From positions 1-64,000 of the forward strand of contig DAIDHQ010000042.1 in the NCBI GenBank assembly GCA_027459645.1: a stretch of 64,000 nucleotides of DNA, written 5' to 3'. The notes beneath the pieces were generated by a model. That model ran no database searches and was not told the DNA's origin. It saw only the letters and a program-made list of their open reading frames with translations. Of this stretch, positions 34,149-42,990 are shown one piece after another; within the stretch, counting starts at the first letter, position 1; every line of letters starts with the position of its first letter. The stretch comes from Vulcanimicrobiota bacterium (GTDB taxonomy: Bacteria > Vulcanimicrobiota > Vulcanimicrobiia > Vulcanimicrobiales > Vulcanimicrobiaceae). The position numbers were made by a program, and so were the translations under genes.

Positions 34149-35519
34149 CTATTGTCCCTTCGTGCCGTTCATCGCCGCTTCTTGGGCGATGCGCTGGTCG
34201 ACGAATTTCAGCGCTCGTGCCAATTGCGCATCGCGTGCCGGATCGCCGAAGCGCGGATGCTTGTTTTCCGCAACGACCACGTCGGGGGTGATGCCGAGAT
34301 GGTTGATGTCGCGATTGTGCGGCGTGAGGTAGCGCGCGGTCGTGATTTTGACGGCGGAGCCGTCGCCGAGCGGATAGATAGTCTGCACGACGCCTTTGCC
34401 GAACGTCTTCGTGCCCATGATCGTGCCGACGCCGCTGTCTTGAATGGCGCCCGAGGTAATCTCCGAAGCCGACGCGGTATAGCCGTTCACCAGCACGACG
34501 AGCGGCAGCGGCTGGATCGCCGTGTCATTTGCTTCCAGCGTCGTAATGCTCGAAGCGCGGCTCTCCACCGAAACGATCGGTCCCGAAGAGATGAATTTCG
34601 AACTCACGCCGACGGCCGCGTCGAGATAACCGCCGCCGTTATCGCGAAGATCCAAGATGAGCGCGCGCGCGCCGCGTTGCTGCAGACGATCGAGTGCCGT
34701 TGTCAGCTCGCTTGCGGTATCGCGCCCGAAAACGGTGAGCGCTACGTAGCCGATATTTCCCGGCAGCATCTTTTCGAAGACGCTGAGTTGGTGAATCTTC
34801 GCACGCGTGAGCGTGATCGGGTGCGGCAGCAGCTTCTTGTCGCGCTGGATCGTCAGCGTAACCTTCGTGCCCGCTTTGCCGCGCAGGTGCGCGCTCGCGC
34901 GGTCGATCGTCCAGCCTTTGGTGGAGTGGCCGTCGATCGCGGTGATCAAATCGTCCTGTTGAATGCCGGCCTTATCGGCGGGCGCATCGGGGACGACGCT
35001 GCTGACCAAAATATATTTCGATTGATCGTCGGCTTGAATGACGATGCCCGTGCCGCCGAACGATCCGCCGTCGAGGCCTTGATTGAGCTCGGCGTACTGT
35101 TTGGGATCGAGAAAGACGGTGTAACGGTCTTTGACCGAGCGCATGATGCCGTCGATCGCGACGTAGCTGAGAACGTGAGGGCTCAGCTTGCCGTGGAGGT
35201 CGGCGTCGGCTTGTTCCACGGCGCGGTCGATCGCGCTCACGTTGTATTGCGGGTTTGTACTCGCGTGCATCGGCGAGATCGTCGCCTTCACGTGCTTGAC
35301 CTTCAGCGCGTGATTGAGATCGTCGCGAACCGAATTCAAGACCGTCTGCGGTTCGATCTTCTTATAGAACTCGGTGATGAGATCGTTATAACTCGTTGCG
35401 ATGCGGCTTGCATCGGCGGCGTTTAAATGCGCCGGGGGCGCCGCCGAAGCAGCCGGCAGTTGTGCGAGGCCCAAGCCAAAGAGCACGGCGAGAGCGAGGG
35501 ACGTGAAACGCGTCATCAT
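34149..35519 (-). CDS. S41 C-terminal processing peptidase (second copy in operon)
   Basis: 456 residues with a signal peptide. Layout is that of CtpA: N-terminal helical part, PDZ domain (GTGIVIQADDQSKYILVSSV; PADKAGIQQDDLITAIDG), then the catalytic core. Catalytic Ser is in NGYTASASEITSGAI and Lys in GTKTFGKGVVQ; RDNGGGYLDAAV is the oxyanion region. AGGAAACAG precedes the ATG, which overlaps the stop of the first S41 gene. Last gene of the ftsEX operon. CtpA-type proteases cut envelope proteins including cell-wall hydrolases, which fits the M23 protein encoded upstream. Confidence 0.94.
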   Translation of the reverse strand: MMTRFTSLALAVLFGLGLAQLPAASAAPPAHLNAADASRIATSYNDLITEFYKKIEPQTVLNSVRDDLNHALKVKHVKATISPMHASTNPQYNVSAIDRAVEQADADLHGKLSPHVLSYVAIDGIMRSVKDRYTVFLDPKQYAELNQGLDGGSFGGTGIVIQADDQSKYILVSSVVPDAPADKAGIQQDDLITAIDGHSTKGWTIDRASAHLRGKAGTKVTLTIQRDKKLLPHPITLTRAKIHQLSVFEKMLPGNIGYVALTVFGRDTASELTTALDRLQQRGARALILDLRDNGGGYLDAAVGVSSKFISSGPIVSVESRASSITTLEANDTAIQPLPLVVLVNGYTASASEITSGAIQDSGVGTIMGTKTFGKGVVQTIYPLGDGSAVKITTARYLTPHNRDINHLGITPDVVVAENKHPRFGDPARDAQLARALKFVDQRIAQEAAMNGTKGQ

Positions 35520-36931
35520 CTGTTTCCTGAGCGAATCTCTTTCGCGAGAGTTGCCTTGGCAACGGCGAGTTGTTTGTCGCGGGACGTGCCGATCAGCGAC
35601 GGGTCGACGGGTTGGTCCACCACGATGTCCGGCTCGATCCCCTTGTGCTGAATATCGCGTCCGGCGGGCGTAACGTATCGCGCCGTCGTGATTTTCAGCG
35701 CCCCCGAATCCGGCATCGGGTAGATGCTCTGCACGACGCCCTTTCCGAAGGTCTTCGTGCCGATCAGTTTCGCGAGGTGATAATCCTGTAACGCCCCCGA
35801 CGTAATTTCCGATGCGCTGGCCGTATACTTGTTGACCAGGATGACGAGCGGACGCAGGCCGCCGATGGCGGTTCCGAGCGCGTCCTCCTCGGTCCGGTTG
35901 CCCTGCCGGTCGATCGTCGCGACGATGACGCCGTGCGGGATGAAGTAGCTCGAGATCTTGACCGCTGCATCGAGCAAGCCGCCGCCGTTATCGCGCAGGT
36001 CCAGAATGTAGCCCTTCGCGCCGTGACTCTTGCCGCTGATGAGCGCCTTGCGAACTTCCTCGGCGGAGGTCGTGCCGAAATCCGTCAGGCGGATGTATTC
36101 GTATCCGTCGAGCATCTTCGCGTGGACCGACGGCACGTGAATGATCTGTCGCGTGATCGCGAACGTTTGCTCGGCCGTCTTTTTGTACTGGTGAGTACGC
36201 AATTGCACTTGCGTGCCCTCCGGACCGCGGATGAGCGCCTCGACCTTATCGAGCACCATGCCTTTTACGGGCTGCCCGTCCACGCTGTCGAGCACTTCGC
36301 CGGGTTTCATGCCCGCCTTTGCCGCAGGCAATCCGTCGATCGGCTGCAGGACGACTTCGCCGGTTTTTAGCTGGTAAATATACACGCCGATGCCGCCGAA
36401 ATCGCCGCCCGAAAGCTGCTCTTTGAGCTGCTCGATCTCTTTGGGCGAAAGATAAACGGTGTACGGATCGTCGACCGAATTCATGATCCCGCGCAGCGCC
36501 GTCTCGGTAAGATCCGTCGTTCCATCGGGACCTAGGCGCGCACCGTAATGCGACTGCGCGTACGCAAGCTCGTTTGCAAGGGCGGCGCTTCCGGCGCTCG
36601 GCACGGGCAGCGACGCATTCGCGACGTGCTTCGCTTTGAGATACTCCTTGAGCGCCTTTACCTCGCCGCGAACGGGCGTCAGCGGATCGACCGGTTTATA
36701 ATAGACGCTTTCGAGCTTCGAAACGGCGATCTTGAGCAGCTGCGCTTGCGACTGCGGGTCCGACAGAAGTTGCGCGATGTTGCCGGTGCTTGCAACGGTC
36801 AGCCCGCTTTCATCGGCGGAAGCCAATGTCGCGTGGCGATAGAGCACGTAACCTGCACCGGCCGCGGAAACGAGCACAACGAGCAACGCGGCCAGCAGTG
36901 CGCGGAAACGAGCGGTCATGGGATCGATCAT
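35516..36931 (-). CDS. S41 C-terminal processing peptidase (first copy in operon)
   Basis: 471 residues. An N-terminal signal anchor (FRALLAALLVVLVSAAGAGYVLY) precedes the PDZ (GGIGVYIYQLKTGEVVLQPI; AKAGMKPGEVLDSVDG) and the S41 core with Ser in NKYTASASEITSGAL and Lys in GTKTFGKGVVQ. It is 87 bases downstream of the M23 gene and overlaps the next S41 gene. The two paralogues share the core but differ outside it, so they likely have different targets. ATG choices at 36931 and 36919; neither has a clear ribosome site. Confidence 0.94.
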   Translation of the reverse strand: MIDPMTARFRALLAALLVVLVSAAGAGYVLYRHATLASADESGLTVASTGNIAQLLSDPQSQAQLLKIAVSKLESVYYKPVDPLTPVRGEVKALKEYLKAKHVANASLPVPSAGSAALANELAYAQSHYGARLGPDGTTDLTETALRGIMNSVDDPYTVYLSPKEIEQLKEQLSGGDFGGIGVYIYQLKTGEVVLQPIDGLPAAKAGMKPGEVLDSVDGQPVKGMVLDKVEALIRGPEGTQVQLRTHQYKKTAEQTFAITRQIIHVPSVHAKMLDGYEYIRLTDFGTTSAEEVRKALISGKSHGAKGYILDLRDNGGGLLDAAVKISSYFIPHGVIVATIDRQGNRTEEDALGTAIGGLRPLVILVNKYTASASEITSGALQDYHLAKLIGTKTFGKGVVQSIYPMPDSGALKITTARYVTPAGRDIQHKGIEPDIVVDQPVDPSLIGTSRDKQLAVAKATLAKEIRSGNR

Positions 36932-37018
36932 ACCCGCTAAGCTTAACGGCTCGTGGGGTGACTCCCGTTCAAAATTCCATTAAACCTTGAAAAGAGGTCC
37001 GGCCTTTGGTTGCTTCCC

Positions 37019-38215
37019 TTAGCCGTGGAGGTAAGGCGCGGGATCGACCGGTTTGCCGTTGATGCGAATTTCGAAGTGGCAGTGCGGTCCGGTCGACTGG
37101 CCGGTGCTGCCGACCGCGCCGATCGCCTGACCTTGCTTGACATGCTGCCCGACGGAGACGTAAATCGCGGAAAGGTGCCCGTAACCGGTGGAGTAGCCGC
37201 CGCCGTGATCGATCAGAATGTAGTTGCCGTAGCCGCCGTACCACTGCGCAAGCATGATCGTGCCCGAGGCCGCCGCGACGATCGTCGTCCCGGTCGGGGC
37301 CGCAATGTCGAGTCCCGGATGGAAGTCGGGCGCGCCGCCAAACGGATTCGAACGCCACCCAAACGGCGACGTAATCGTGCCGGAGAGCGGCCAGATGAAT
37401 CGCGAGGGCCCGGTCGAGGGCGCGGCGGGGCCGGCGATCCCCAAGGCGCGCCGGCGCGCTTCTTCTTGTGCGGCGATCTCAGCCTGCCGCTCGCGAATCA
37501 ACGCCTCGAGCTGTGCTTCTTCGGCTGCCGAAAGATCTTCGAACTGCGCGACCTGCGCTGCCGCCTGGCGCCGTTGCTGATCGGCCACGGCAACGAGATT
37601 CCGGCGCTCGTCGGCCAGCATCGCCAGGCGGTTTTGCGCGTGTTGCTGCGCTATTTGCTGCGTCTCGAGTTGCATCTTGGTGCGCTCGAGATCCGTTTGC
37701 ACGGCCGCGACCTTTTCCGCGGCGGCTTTACGTTCGCGCACCGCTACTTCATTCGCGTGGATGAGCAACTGCAGATCTTGCCAGCGTTCGACGAATTGCG
37801 TGAAGCTGTGCGCCGAAAGCAGAACCGCGAGATAGCTCAGGTCGCCGTTCTCATAGATGTCGACCAGCCGGCGGTTGAGCGCGGCGTCGTGCAGTTTGAG
37901 CGATTTTTCGGCAGCGTCGAGCTGGATCGTATTCCAGGCGATCTTACGCTCCGTGGATGCCGCTTGGTAATTCAGGTCGGCAAGCTGCGAATTGACGTCG
38001 CGTATCGCGGAGTTGGTCGAATCGAGTTGCGCTTGCAGTTCCCGCTCGCGCTCGGCGACGCCGCTCAGCTGTACGCGCTTCTGATGCAGACGCGCCTGAA
38101 TCTGCGCGTGCTTCTGGCGCGCTTGTTCGATGCGTTGTTGCAACGTCGAAGCCTGTGCCCCGCCGTAGGAGCCGGCTAAGACCGTGACGAGCAGAAGTGC
38201 GGCGAGTCTCTTCAT
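37019..38215 (-). CDS. EnvC-like murein hydrolase / M23 peptidase with coiled coil
   Basis: 398 residues: signal peptide, then about 250 residues of coiled coil (LQQRIEQARQKHAQIQARL; QLDAAEKSLKLHDAALNR), then an M23/LytM domain with FGWRSNPFGG, metal ligands HPGLD (HxxxD) and HCHFE (HxH). All zinc ligands are present, unlike in E. coli EnvC, so this enzyme may cut peptidoglycan itself. EnvC-type proteins are activated by FtsEX through the coiled coil, and ftsE and ftsX start this same operon. Its ATG overlaps the end of the response-regulator gene by four bases. Confidence 0.95.
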   Translation of the reverse strand: MKRLAALLLVTVLAGSYGGAQASTLQQRIEQARQKHAQIQARLHQKRVQLSGVAERERELQAQLDSTNSAIRDVNSQLADLNYQAASTERKIAWNTIQLDAAEKSLKLHDAALNRRLVDIYENGDLSYLAVLLSAHSFTQFVERWQDLQLLIHANEVAVRERKAAAEKVAAVQTDLERTKMQLETQQIAQQHAQNRLAMLADERRNLVAVADQQRRQAAAQVAQFEDLSAAEEAQLEALIRERQAEIAAQEEARRRALGIAGPAAPSTGPSRFIWPLSGTITSPFGWRSNPFGGAPDFHPGLDIAAPTGTTIVAAASGTIMLAQWYGGYGNYILIDHGGGYSTGYGHLSAIYVSVGQHVKQGQAIGAVGSTGQSTGPHCHFEIRINGKPVDPAPYLHG

Positions 38216-39168
38216 TGGCGTCGCTTGTCCTTGACGAAAACCGAGCCGGAGATGGACTTCGCGTACCGCTTTAATTCGGCCGCCGCCTCTCCGACTTGGG
38301 CGTAGTTGGTCAGTTGCCCGCGATCGTTCGCGACGATCGCGATCGAGAGCGTCATGATCGGAAAACGGTTCAGGGCGCCGCGACGGTCGCGCGTTTCGAT
38401 GTATCCGGCGCGCAGGTCCTTCGCCGAATAGAGGCCGCGAATGTCGTTGTCGAATTCGATGACGATCTCGCGCGCGATCTCTTCGGCGCGATCGTTGTGC
38501 GTGACGACGATAAAGTCGTCGCCCCCGATGTGCCCGACGAAATCGTTCGGCGTGCCGCGCCTGCGCACGACGTCGACCGTGATTCGCGCCACGAGTTGAA
38601 TCGCTTCGTCGCCGTGCGTGAATCCGTAGACGTCGTTGAACGCCTTGAAATTGTCGAGATCCAGGTAGAGCACGGCGAACGGCTCGCTCGCGTCGAGCCG
38701 CCGGCGCAGTTCGGATTCGATTGCGAGGTTGCCCGGAAGACGCGTGAGCGGCGACAGCGACGAATCGACTTCGACCCGGCGAATCTTCGCGCGAACGCGC
38801 GCGAGCAATTCTTGCGGACCGAAGGGCTTGGTAATATAGTCGTCCGCGCCGGCTTCGAAGCCGCGCAGCTTGTCCTCGGTCTCGCCCTTCGCGGTCAGGA
38901 TGATGATGGGCACGTTCGCGATCGCCGGATTTTGGTGGGCGCGAATGCGTCGAGCGACTTCATAGCCGTCCATGTGCGGCATCATCAAATCGAGCAGCAC
39001 GACGTCGGGCAGCAGCGATTCGATCTTTTGGAGCGCCTCCGGTCCATCCGCCGCGGTCTCGACGGTGAAGCCGGCGAGCTCCAGATTCGTCGAGATGATC
39101 TTTCGCAAGTTGCGGTCGTCGTCGACGACGAGGACGCGATGTCCGGCGCCTTGCGCGATCGTTCTCAA
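38212..39168 (-). CDS. Response regulator with GGDEF-type output domain (GGDDF)
   Basis: 318 residues. Receiver domain with DDD (VLVVDDDRN), phospho-acceptor in VVLLDLMMPHMDGYE and KPFG lysine. The output is a GGDEF domain (LTRLPGNLAIESELRRRL; LDLDNFKAFNDVYGFTHGDE), but the signature reads GGDDF, with Asp in place of the usual catalytic Glu. It may therefore be a weak cyclase, a GTP sensor or an inactive protein-binding domain. It overlaps the histidine kinase upstream and the EnvC-like gene downstream by four bases each, so kinase and regulator are a cognate pair in the division operon. Confidence 0.92.
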   Translation of the reverse strand: MRTIAQGAGHRVLVVDDDRNLRKIISTNLELAGFTVETAADGPEALQKIESLLPDVVLLDLMMPHMDGYEVARRIRAHQNPAIANVPIIILTAKGETEDKLRGFEAGADDYITKPFGPQELLARVRAKIRRVEVDSSLSPLTRLPGNLAIESELRRRLDASEPFAVLYLDLDNFKAFNDVYGFTHGDEAIQLVARITVDVVRRRGTPNDFVGHIGGDDFIVVTHNDRAEEIAREIVIEFDNDIRGLYSAKDLRAGYIETRDRRGALNRFPIMTLSIAIVANDRGQLTNYAQVGEAAAELKRYAKSISGSVFVKDKRRQ

Positions 39169-40172
39169 CGCGTTGCGTCCCGCTTCGGCAAGCGCATCGT
39201 CATCGTCGTGCCGGCGTGCAGCTTGCTGTCGACGTCGATTCCGCCGCCGTGTGCGCGCGCGACCGACTGCGCGATGTAGAGGCCCAAGCCCGTACCCCCC
39301 GTCGCCGAAACCAGATGCGACTCCACGCGATAAAAGCGTTCGAAGATGTAGGGCAGATGGTCGGCGCCGATGCCGATGCCGCGATCCTCGACGAAGATCT
39401 TCGTTTCGTCGTCATGCCCTTCGGCGCGAATCGTGACGGGAGCGGAGTCCGCCGAGTACTTCAAGCCGTTTTCGACCAAATGCGCGAGTGCGTGCGAAAG
39501 CAACTGGCGGTCGCAACTGACTTCGATGCCGTCGACGTCGCTTTCGACCCGCGCCGCTTGCGTGGGCCCGAGATATTCCTTGACGTCGGCCACGATCTCG
39601 CGCAAAGGGACGAGCGCGCGTTCGTTGAGCAAGTGTTCTGCATCGACGCGTCCGGCGGCGAGCAGATCGTCGACCACGCGGGCCAAGTGATCGGCTTGCT
39701 CTTCGATCGTCGTAAGGAACTCCGCTCGGTCGACCGAGGTCGCGTCGGGATTTGCGCGCATCGTTTGCGAGAAGGCCTTGATCGTCGCGATCGGCGTCTT
39801 TAATTCGTGCGAGACCGCCGTGACGATCTCGTTCTTCAGTTGCTCGATCGCGCCGTAGGTATTCTGCCGTCCGAACGAGATCAACCAACCGTCGTCGATC
39901 GTGAGTGCGCTCGCGTGCAAGGTGCGGCGGCTCTCGTCGTTCGTGACGATCAGCAGATCTTCGGGAACGAGCGCGAAGCCGAGCGGCGGATCGATGCGCG
40001 CGAAGAGTTCGTCGAGCGAGCGCCCCATCGCATCCAAGCGCCCGATGCCCGTGACCTCCGCGGCCGCCGCACTCCAACCCGCGACGATGCCTCCCGGCGT
40101 TAGAAGCGCGAGGCCGTCGGTGACGAACGCAGCGATCGCCTCGAAGTCACCTTCGACGCGCACGTGGGACAT
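39165..40172 (-). CDS. PAS-domain sensor histidine kinase
   Basis: I chose the ATG at 40172, eight bases after the ftsX stop; the track start at 40331 lies inside ftsX. About 335 residues with no membrane helix. An N-terminal PAS-like domain (LALLTPGGIVAGWSAAAAEV) precedes HisKA (VSHELKTPIATIKAF) and HATPase_c (VENGLKYS; DRGIGIG; GTGLGL). Being cytosolic, it must sense an internal signal or a partner such as FtsEX. Its target is the coupled GGDDF response regulator. Confidence 0.93.
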   Translation of the reverse strand: MSHVRVEGDFEAIAAFVTDGLALLTPGGIVAGWSAAAAEVTGIGRLDAMGRSLDELFARIDPPLGFALVPEDLLIVTNDESRRTLHASALTIDDGWLISFGRQNTYGAIEQLKNEIVTAVSHELKTPIATIKAFSQTMRANPDATSVDRAEFLTTIEEQADHLARVVDDLLAAGRVDAEHLLNERALVPLREIVADVKEYLGPTQAARVESDVDGIEVSCDRQLLSHALAHLVENGLKYSADSAPVTIRAEGHDDETKIFVEDRGIGIGADHLPYIFERFYRVESHLVSATGGTGLGLYIAQSVARAHGGGIDVDSKLHAGTTMTMRLPKRDATR

Positions 40173-40180
40173 TGCGACGC

Positions 40181-41062
40181 CTACGTTCGTAGATGCCGCC
40201 CGACGGAAATCCACGACGAGAGAATGCCGATGGCGGCGCCCGTCAGGATGAGTTCCGCAACGAGTGCGGGAGCGTGCACCGTCGACGCATTCAGTTGGAT
40301 CCACGGCAGTGCGAGCACGAGCTTCGGCCACAGCATGAAGCGAGCGGCCGTCAGCAGGCCGATGGCGATCACCGAACCGATGAGGCCGTCCAAGAAGCCC
40401 TCACAGATGAACGGCGCCCGGATGTACATGTTCGTCGCGCCGACGAGTTGCATGATCGATATCTCTCGCCGCCGCGCGAAGACGGTAAGGCGAATCGTAT
40501 TCGAGATAATGATGCCGGCCACGAGCAGAAACACCGCGATAACGACGATGCCGACGCGGCGCAGCACGGATCCGAGCTGCAGCAAGCGCGCGACGATCGT
40601 TTGCGGATACACGACGTTGGCGACGCCGCTCATCTTACGAATCGCAAGGGCGACGTTCTGCACCGATGCCGGGTCGTGCACGCGCACGCGGAATTTATCC
40701 GGCAGCGGATTTTCCGTTAGCAGCGAGGTGTCGATGACGCCGTGGGTCTCGGCTCGCAGTTCTTTGAGGCCCGCTTGCTTGGAGACGAACGCGACCGATG
40801 CCACGCGCGGATCTTTGGAGAGCGCCGCGCGTACGGCATCTTCCTGGTGCGTGCTCGCATCGTTCGTGAAGTACACCGAGATCTCGATCTGGTTCAGAAT
40901 GTCGTTACCCAGACCGGCCAAGGTTGCACGAACGAAGAGGAAGGCACCGAGGAGGACGATGGTGATGGCGACGGTTCCGATGGCCGTCGCCTGCATTCCG
41001 GCGTTGCGCGTGAAGTTGCGCAACACCTCACCCAGAAAGAACTTGACCTTGCCCCAGTCCAA
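40181..41062 (-). CDS. ftsX: Cell division ABC transporter permease FtsX
   Basis: 293 residues from a TTG start, giving a 35-base overlap with ftsE; the N-terminus KVKFFLGEVLRNFTRNAGMQ matches the family, which supports this start. Four membrane helices with a periplasmic loop after the first (IEISVYFTNDASTHQED through VVYPQTIVARLL), and the cytoplasmic FARRREISIMQLVGAT coupling helix. FtsX transmits FtsE ATP hydrolysis to periplasmic hydrolase activators such as the EnvC-like protein three genes downstream. Confidence 0.95.
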   Translation of the reverse strand: MDWGKVKFFLGEVLRNFTRNAGMQATAIGTVAITIVLLGAFLFVRATLAGLGNDILNQIEISVYFTNDASTHQEDAVRAALSKDPRVASVAFVSKQAGLKELRAETHGVIDTSLLTENPLPDKFRVRVHDPASVQNVALAIRKMSGVANVVYPQTIVARLLQLGSVLRRVGIVVIAVFLLVAGIIISNTIRLTVFARRREISIMQLVGATNMYIRAPFICEGFLDGLIGSVIAIGLLTAARFMLWPKLVLALPWIQLNASTVHAPALVAELILTGAAIGILSSWISVGRHLRT

Positions 41063-41738
41063 GATAATAGTAACCCCGCTCTTCGTCGGTAACGATCTTG
41101 CCGTCTTCCAAACGCACGACGCGGCGGCGCATGCGGTCGACGACGGCTTGGTTGTGCGTGGCGACGACCACGGTCGTCCCCTTCACGTTGATGCGGAGCA
41201 GCAGCTCCATGATTTCCGTGGTGTTCGATGGATCCAGGTTCCCGGTCGGCTCGTCGCAGAGCAGCAGCTTCGGGTTGTTGACCAGCGCGCGCGCGATCGC
41301 GGTGCGCTGGGCTTCGCCTCCCGAGAGCTCGCCAGGGAACATGCGGCTTTTGTGCGAGAGGCCGACCAGATCGAGCGCTCGCGGAACCTGCCGCATGATG
41401 TCCTTCGTGTGTGCCCCCGTGACTTGCATGGCGAAGGCCACGTTCTCCCAGACCGTCTTGTCGTTGAGCAGCTTGTAGTCTTGGAAGACGACGCCGAGGT
41501 GGCGGCGCAGTGCCGGAATCCGGCCGCGCTTCAAGCGGTCTACGCGGATGCCGTCCACGGTGATCTCACCGCTGGTGGGAACGGTTTCGTGGTAGAGCAG
41601 GCGCAGGAGGCTGGATTTTCCGGTTCCCGAGTGACCGACGAGGAAGACGAAATCGCCCTTGCCGATCTCGAGGCTGACATTGTCGAGAGCGCGTACCCCG
41701 TTGGGGTACGTCAGCGAGACGTTACGTACAGAAATCAT
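41028..41738 (-). CDS. ftsE: Cell division ABC ATPase FtsE
   Basis: 236 residues, ABC ATPase with Walker A GHSGTGKSS, signature LSGGEAQR, Walker B LLLCDEPTGNLD and H-loop ATHN. The VFQDYKLLNDKTVWENVAFA stretch is diagnostic of FtsE. A short C-terminal tail (GYYYLGLGQGQVLSG) overlaps the ftsX start. First gene of the operon that runs through ftsX, kinase, regulator, M23 and two S41 genes. The promoter should lie in the 47-base gap to the divergent acyl-CoA dehydrogenase gene; I see no clear boxes. Confidence 0.96.
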   Translation of the reverse strand: MISVRNVSLTYPNGVRALDNVSLEIGKGDFVFLVGHSGTGKSSLLRLLYHETVPTSGEITVDGIRVDRLKRGRIPALRRHLGVVFQDYKLLNDKTVWENVAFAMQVTGAHTKDIMRQVPRALDLVGLSHKSRMFPGELSGGEAQRTAIARALVNNPKLLLCDEPTGNLDPSNTTEIMELLLRINVKGTTVVVATHNQAVVDRMRRRVVRLEDGKIVTDEERGYYYLGLGQGQVLSG

Positions 41739-41785
41739 CGCTGCAAAAGGGTTTTTCCTTAACCACCGGCCTATACCTCCGGGCC

Positions 41786-42934
41786 ATGAATTTCGATTTG
41801 ACCGACGAGCAGAAAGCTATCCAGAGCCTTGCGCGCGATTTCGCGCAAAACGAGGTCAAGCCGCGCGCCGAAGAGATGGATCGCGATGAGGCCTTTCCGT
41901 ACGATCTCGTCAAGAAGATGGCGGAGCTCGGTTTCATGGGGCTCCCTTTCCCCGAAGAGTACGGCGGGGCCGGCGCCGATACGGTGAGCTATGCTCTCGC
42001 GGTCATGGAAATCGCGCGCGCCGATGCGTCGACCGCGATCACGATGGCCGCGCACGTTTCGCTCGGTGCGACGCCTTTTTATCTTTTCGGCACGGAAGAG
42101 CAAAAACAGAAGTATTTGGTCCCGCTCGCGCAAGGAAAAATGTTGTGGGGATTCGGTCTCACCGAACCCAACGCCGGAAGCGACGCGGGCAACTGTCAAA
42201 CCAAGGCGACGCTGCAAAACGGCAGCTGGGTCATCAACGGCACGAAAGCGTTCATCACGAATTCGGGCACCGATCTCAGCGGCGGCACGACGATCACCGC
42301 GGTGACCGGCACGCGCAGCGACGGCAGGCCGGAGATTTCGAACATCATCGTTCCGCAAGACGCTCCCGGCTTCTCGCGCAGCAAGAAGTATAAGAAGATG
42401 GGCTGGCGTGCGAGCGACACGCGCGAACTCAGCTTCGTCGACGCGAAGGTTCCGAAAGAGAACTTGCTTGGGCCCCAAGGCGAGGGCTACAAACAGTTCT
42501 TGACGATTCTGGACGGCGGCCGCATCTCGGTTGCGGCGCTTTCGCTTGGACTTGCGATGGGCGCATACGACGAGGCGTTGCAATATTCGCGCGACCGCGT
42601 CGCGTTCGGCAAGCCGATTTCGAAATTCCAGGCGATTCAGTTCAAGCTGGTCGACATGCTGATGCAGATCGAACACGCGAAGCTGATGATTCTGAAAGCT
42701 GCTTGGGAAAAGGACCGTGGACGCGATTACGTGCAGACGGCGTCGCTCGCGAAACTCTATGCGGCGGAAGTCTCGCACCGCGTCGTCAACGAAGCCGTGC
42801 AGATTCACGGCGGCTACGGATTCATGGACGAGTATCCGGTCTCGCGCATGTATCGCGATCAGAAGATCAACGAGATCGGCGAAGGAACGAACGAAGTCCA
42901 ACGCTTGGTCATCGCGCGGCTTATGGGGCTATAA
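41786..42934 (+). CDS. Acyl-CoA dehydrogenase
   Basis: 382 residues, normal length. FAD and substrate motifs are clear: GFGLTEPNAGSDAG, FITNSGTDLS, GRISVAALSLGLAMGAY, RVAFGKPISKFQ, and QIHGGYGFMDEYPVSRMYRD near the end, with the catalytic Glu in INEIGEGTNEVQRL. It oxidises acyl-CoA to enoyl-CoA in beta-oxidation or amino-acid breakdown; chain length is not decidable. The last codons and the stop lie in a 10-bp hairpin joined to a half copy of the dispersed repeat. Confidence 0.95.
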   Translation: MNFDLTDEQKAIQSLARDFAQNEVKPRAEEMDRDEAFPYDLVKKMAELGFMGLPFPEEYGGAGADTVSYALAVMEIARADASTAITMAAHVSLGATPFYLFGTEEQKQKYLVPLAQGKMLWGFGLTEPNAGSDAGNCQTKATLQNGSWVINGTKAFITNSGTDLSGGTTITAVTGTRSDGRPEISNIIVPQDAPGFSRSKKYKKMGWRASDTRELSFVDAKVPKENLLGPQGEGYKQFLTILDGGRISVAALSLGLAMGAYDEALQYSRDRVAFGKPISKFQAIQFKLVDMLMQIEHAKLMILKAAWEKDRGRDYVQTASLAKLYAAEVSHRVVNEAVQIHGGYGFMDEYPVSRMYRDQKINEIGEGTNEVQRLVIARLMGL

Positions 42935-42953
42935 GCCGCGTAGTCGAAGGACC
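42915..42953 (+). repeat. Partial dispersed repeat with hairpin at the end of the acyl-CoA dehydrogenase gene
   Basis: A perfect 10-bp stem (CGCGGCTTAT, loop GGGGCT, ATAAGCCGCG) runs into GCGTAGTCGAAGGACC, the right end of the repeat family. The left end is missing. The TAA stop of the gene (42932-42934) is inside the right arm. It may also act as a mRNA 3'-end structure. Confidence 0.7.
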
Positions 42954-42990
42954 GCCACGCACGTTATACTCGAAATCGGAGGGTTCTACC

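Noticed and set aside
40225-40240. Possible repeat copy (gtcaggatgag)
   Set aside because: Short chance match within ftsX without the flanking hairpin or the other end.
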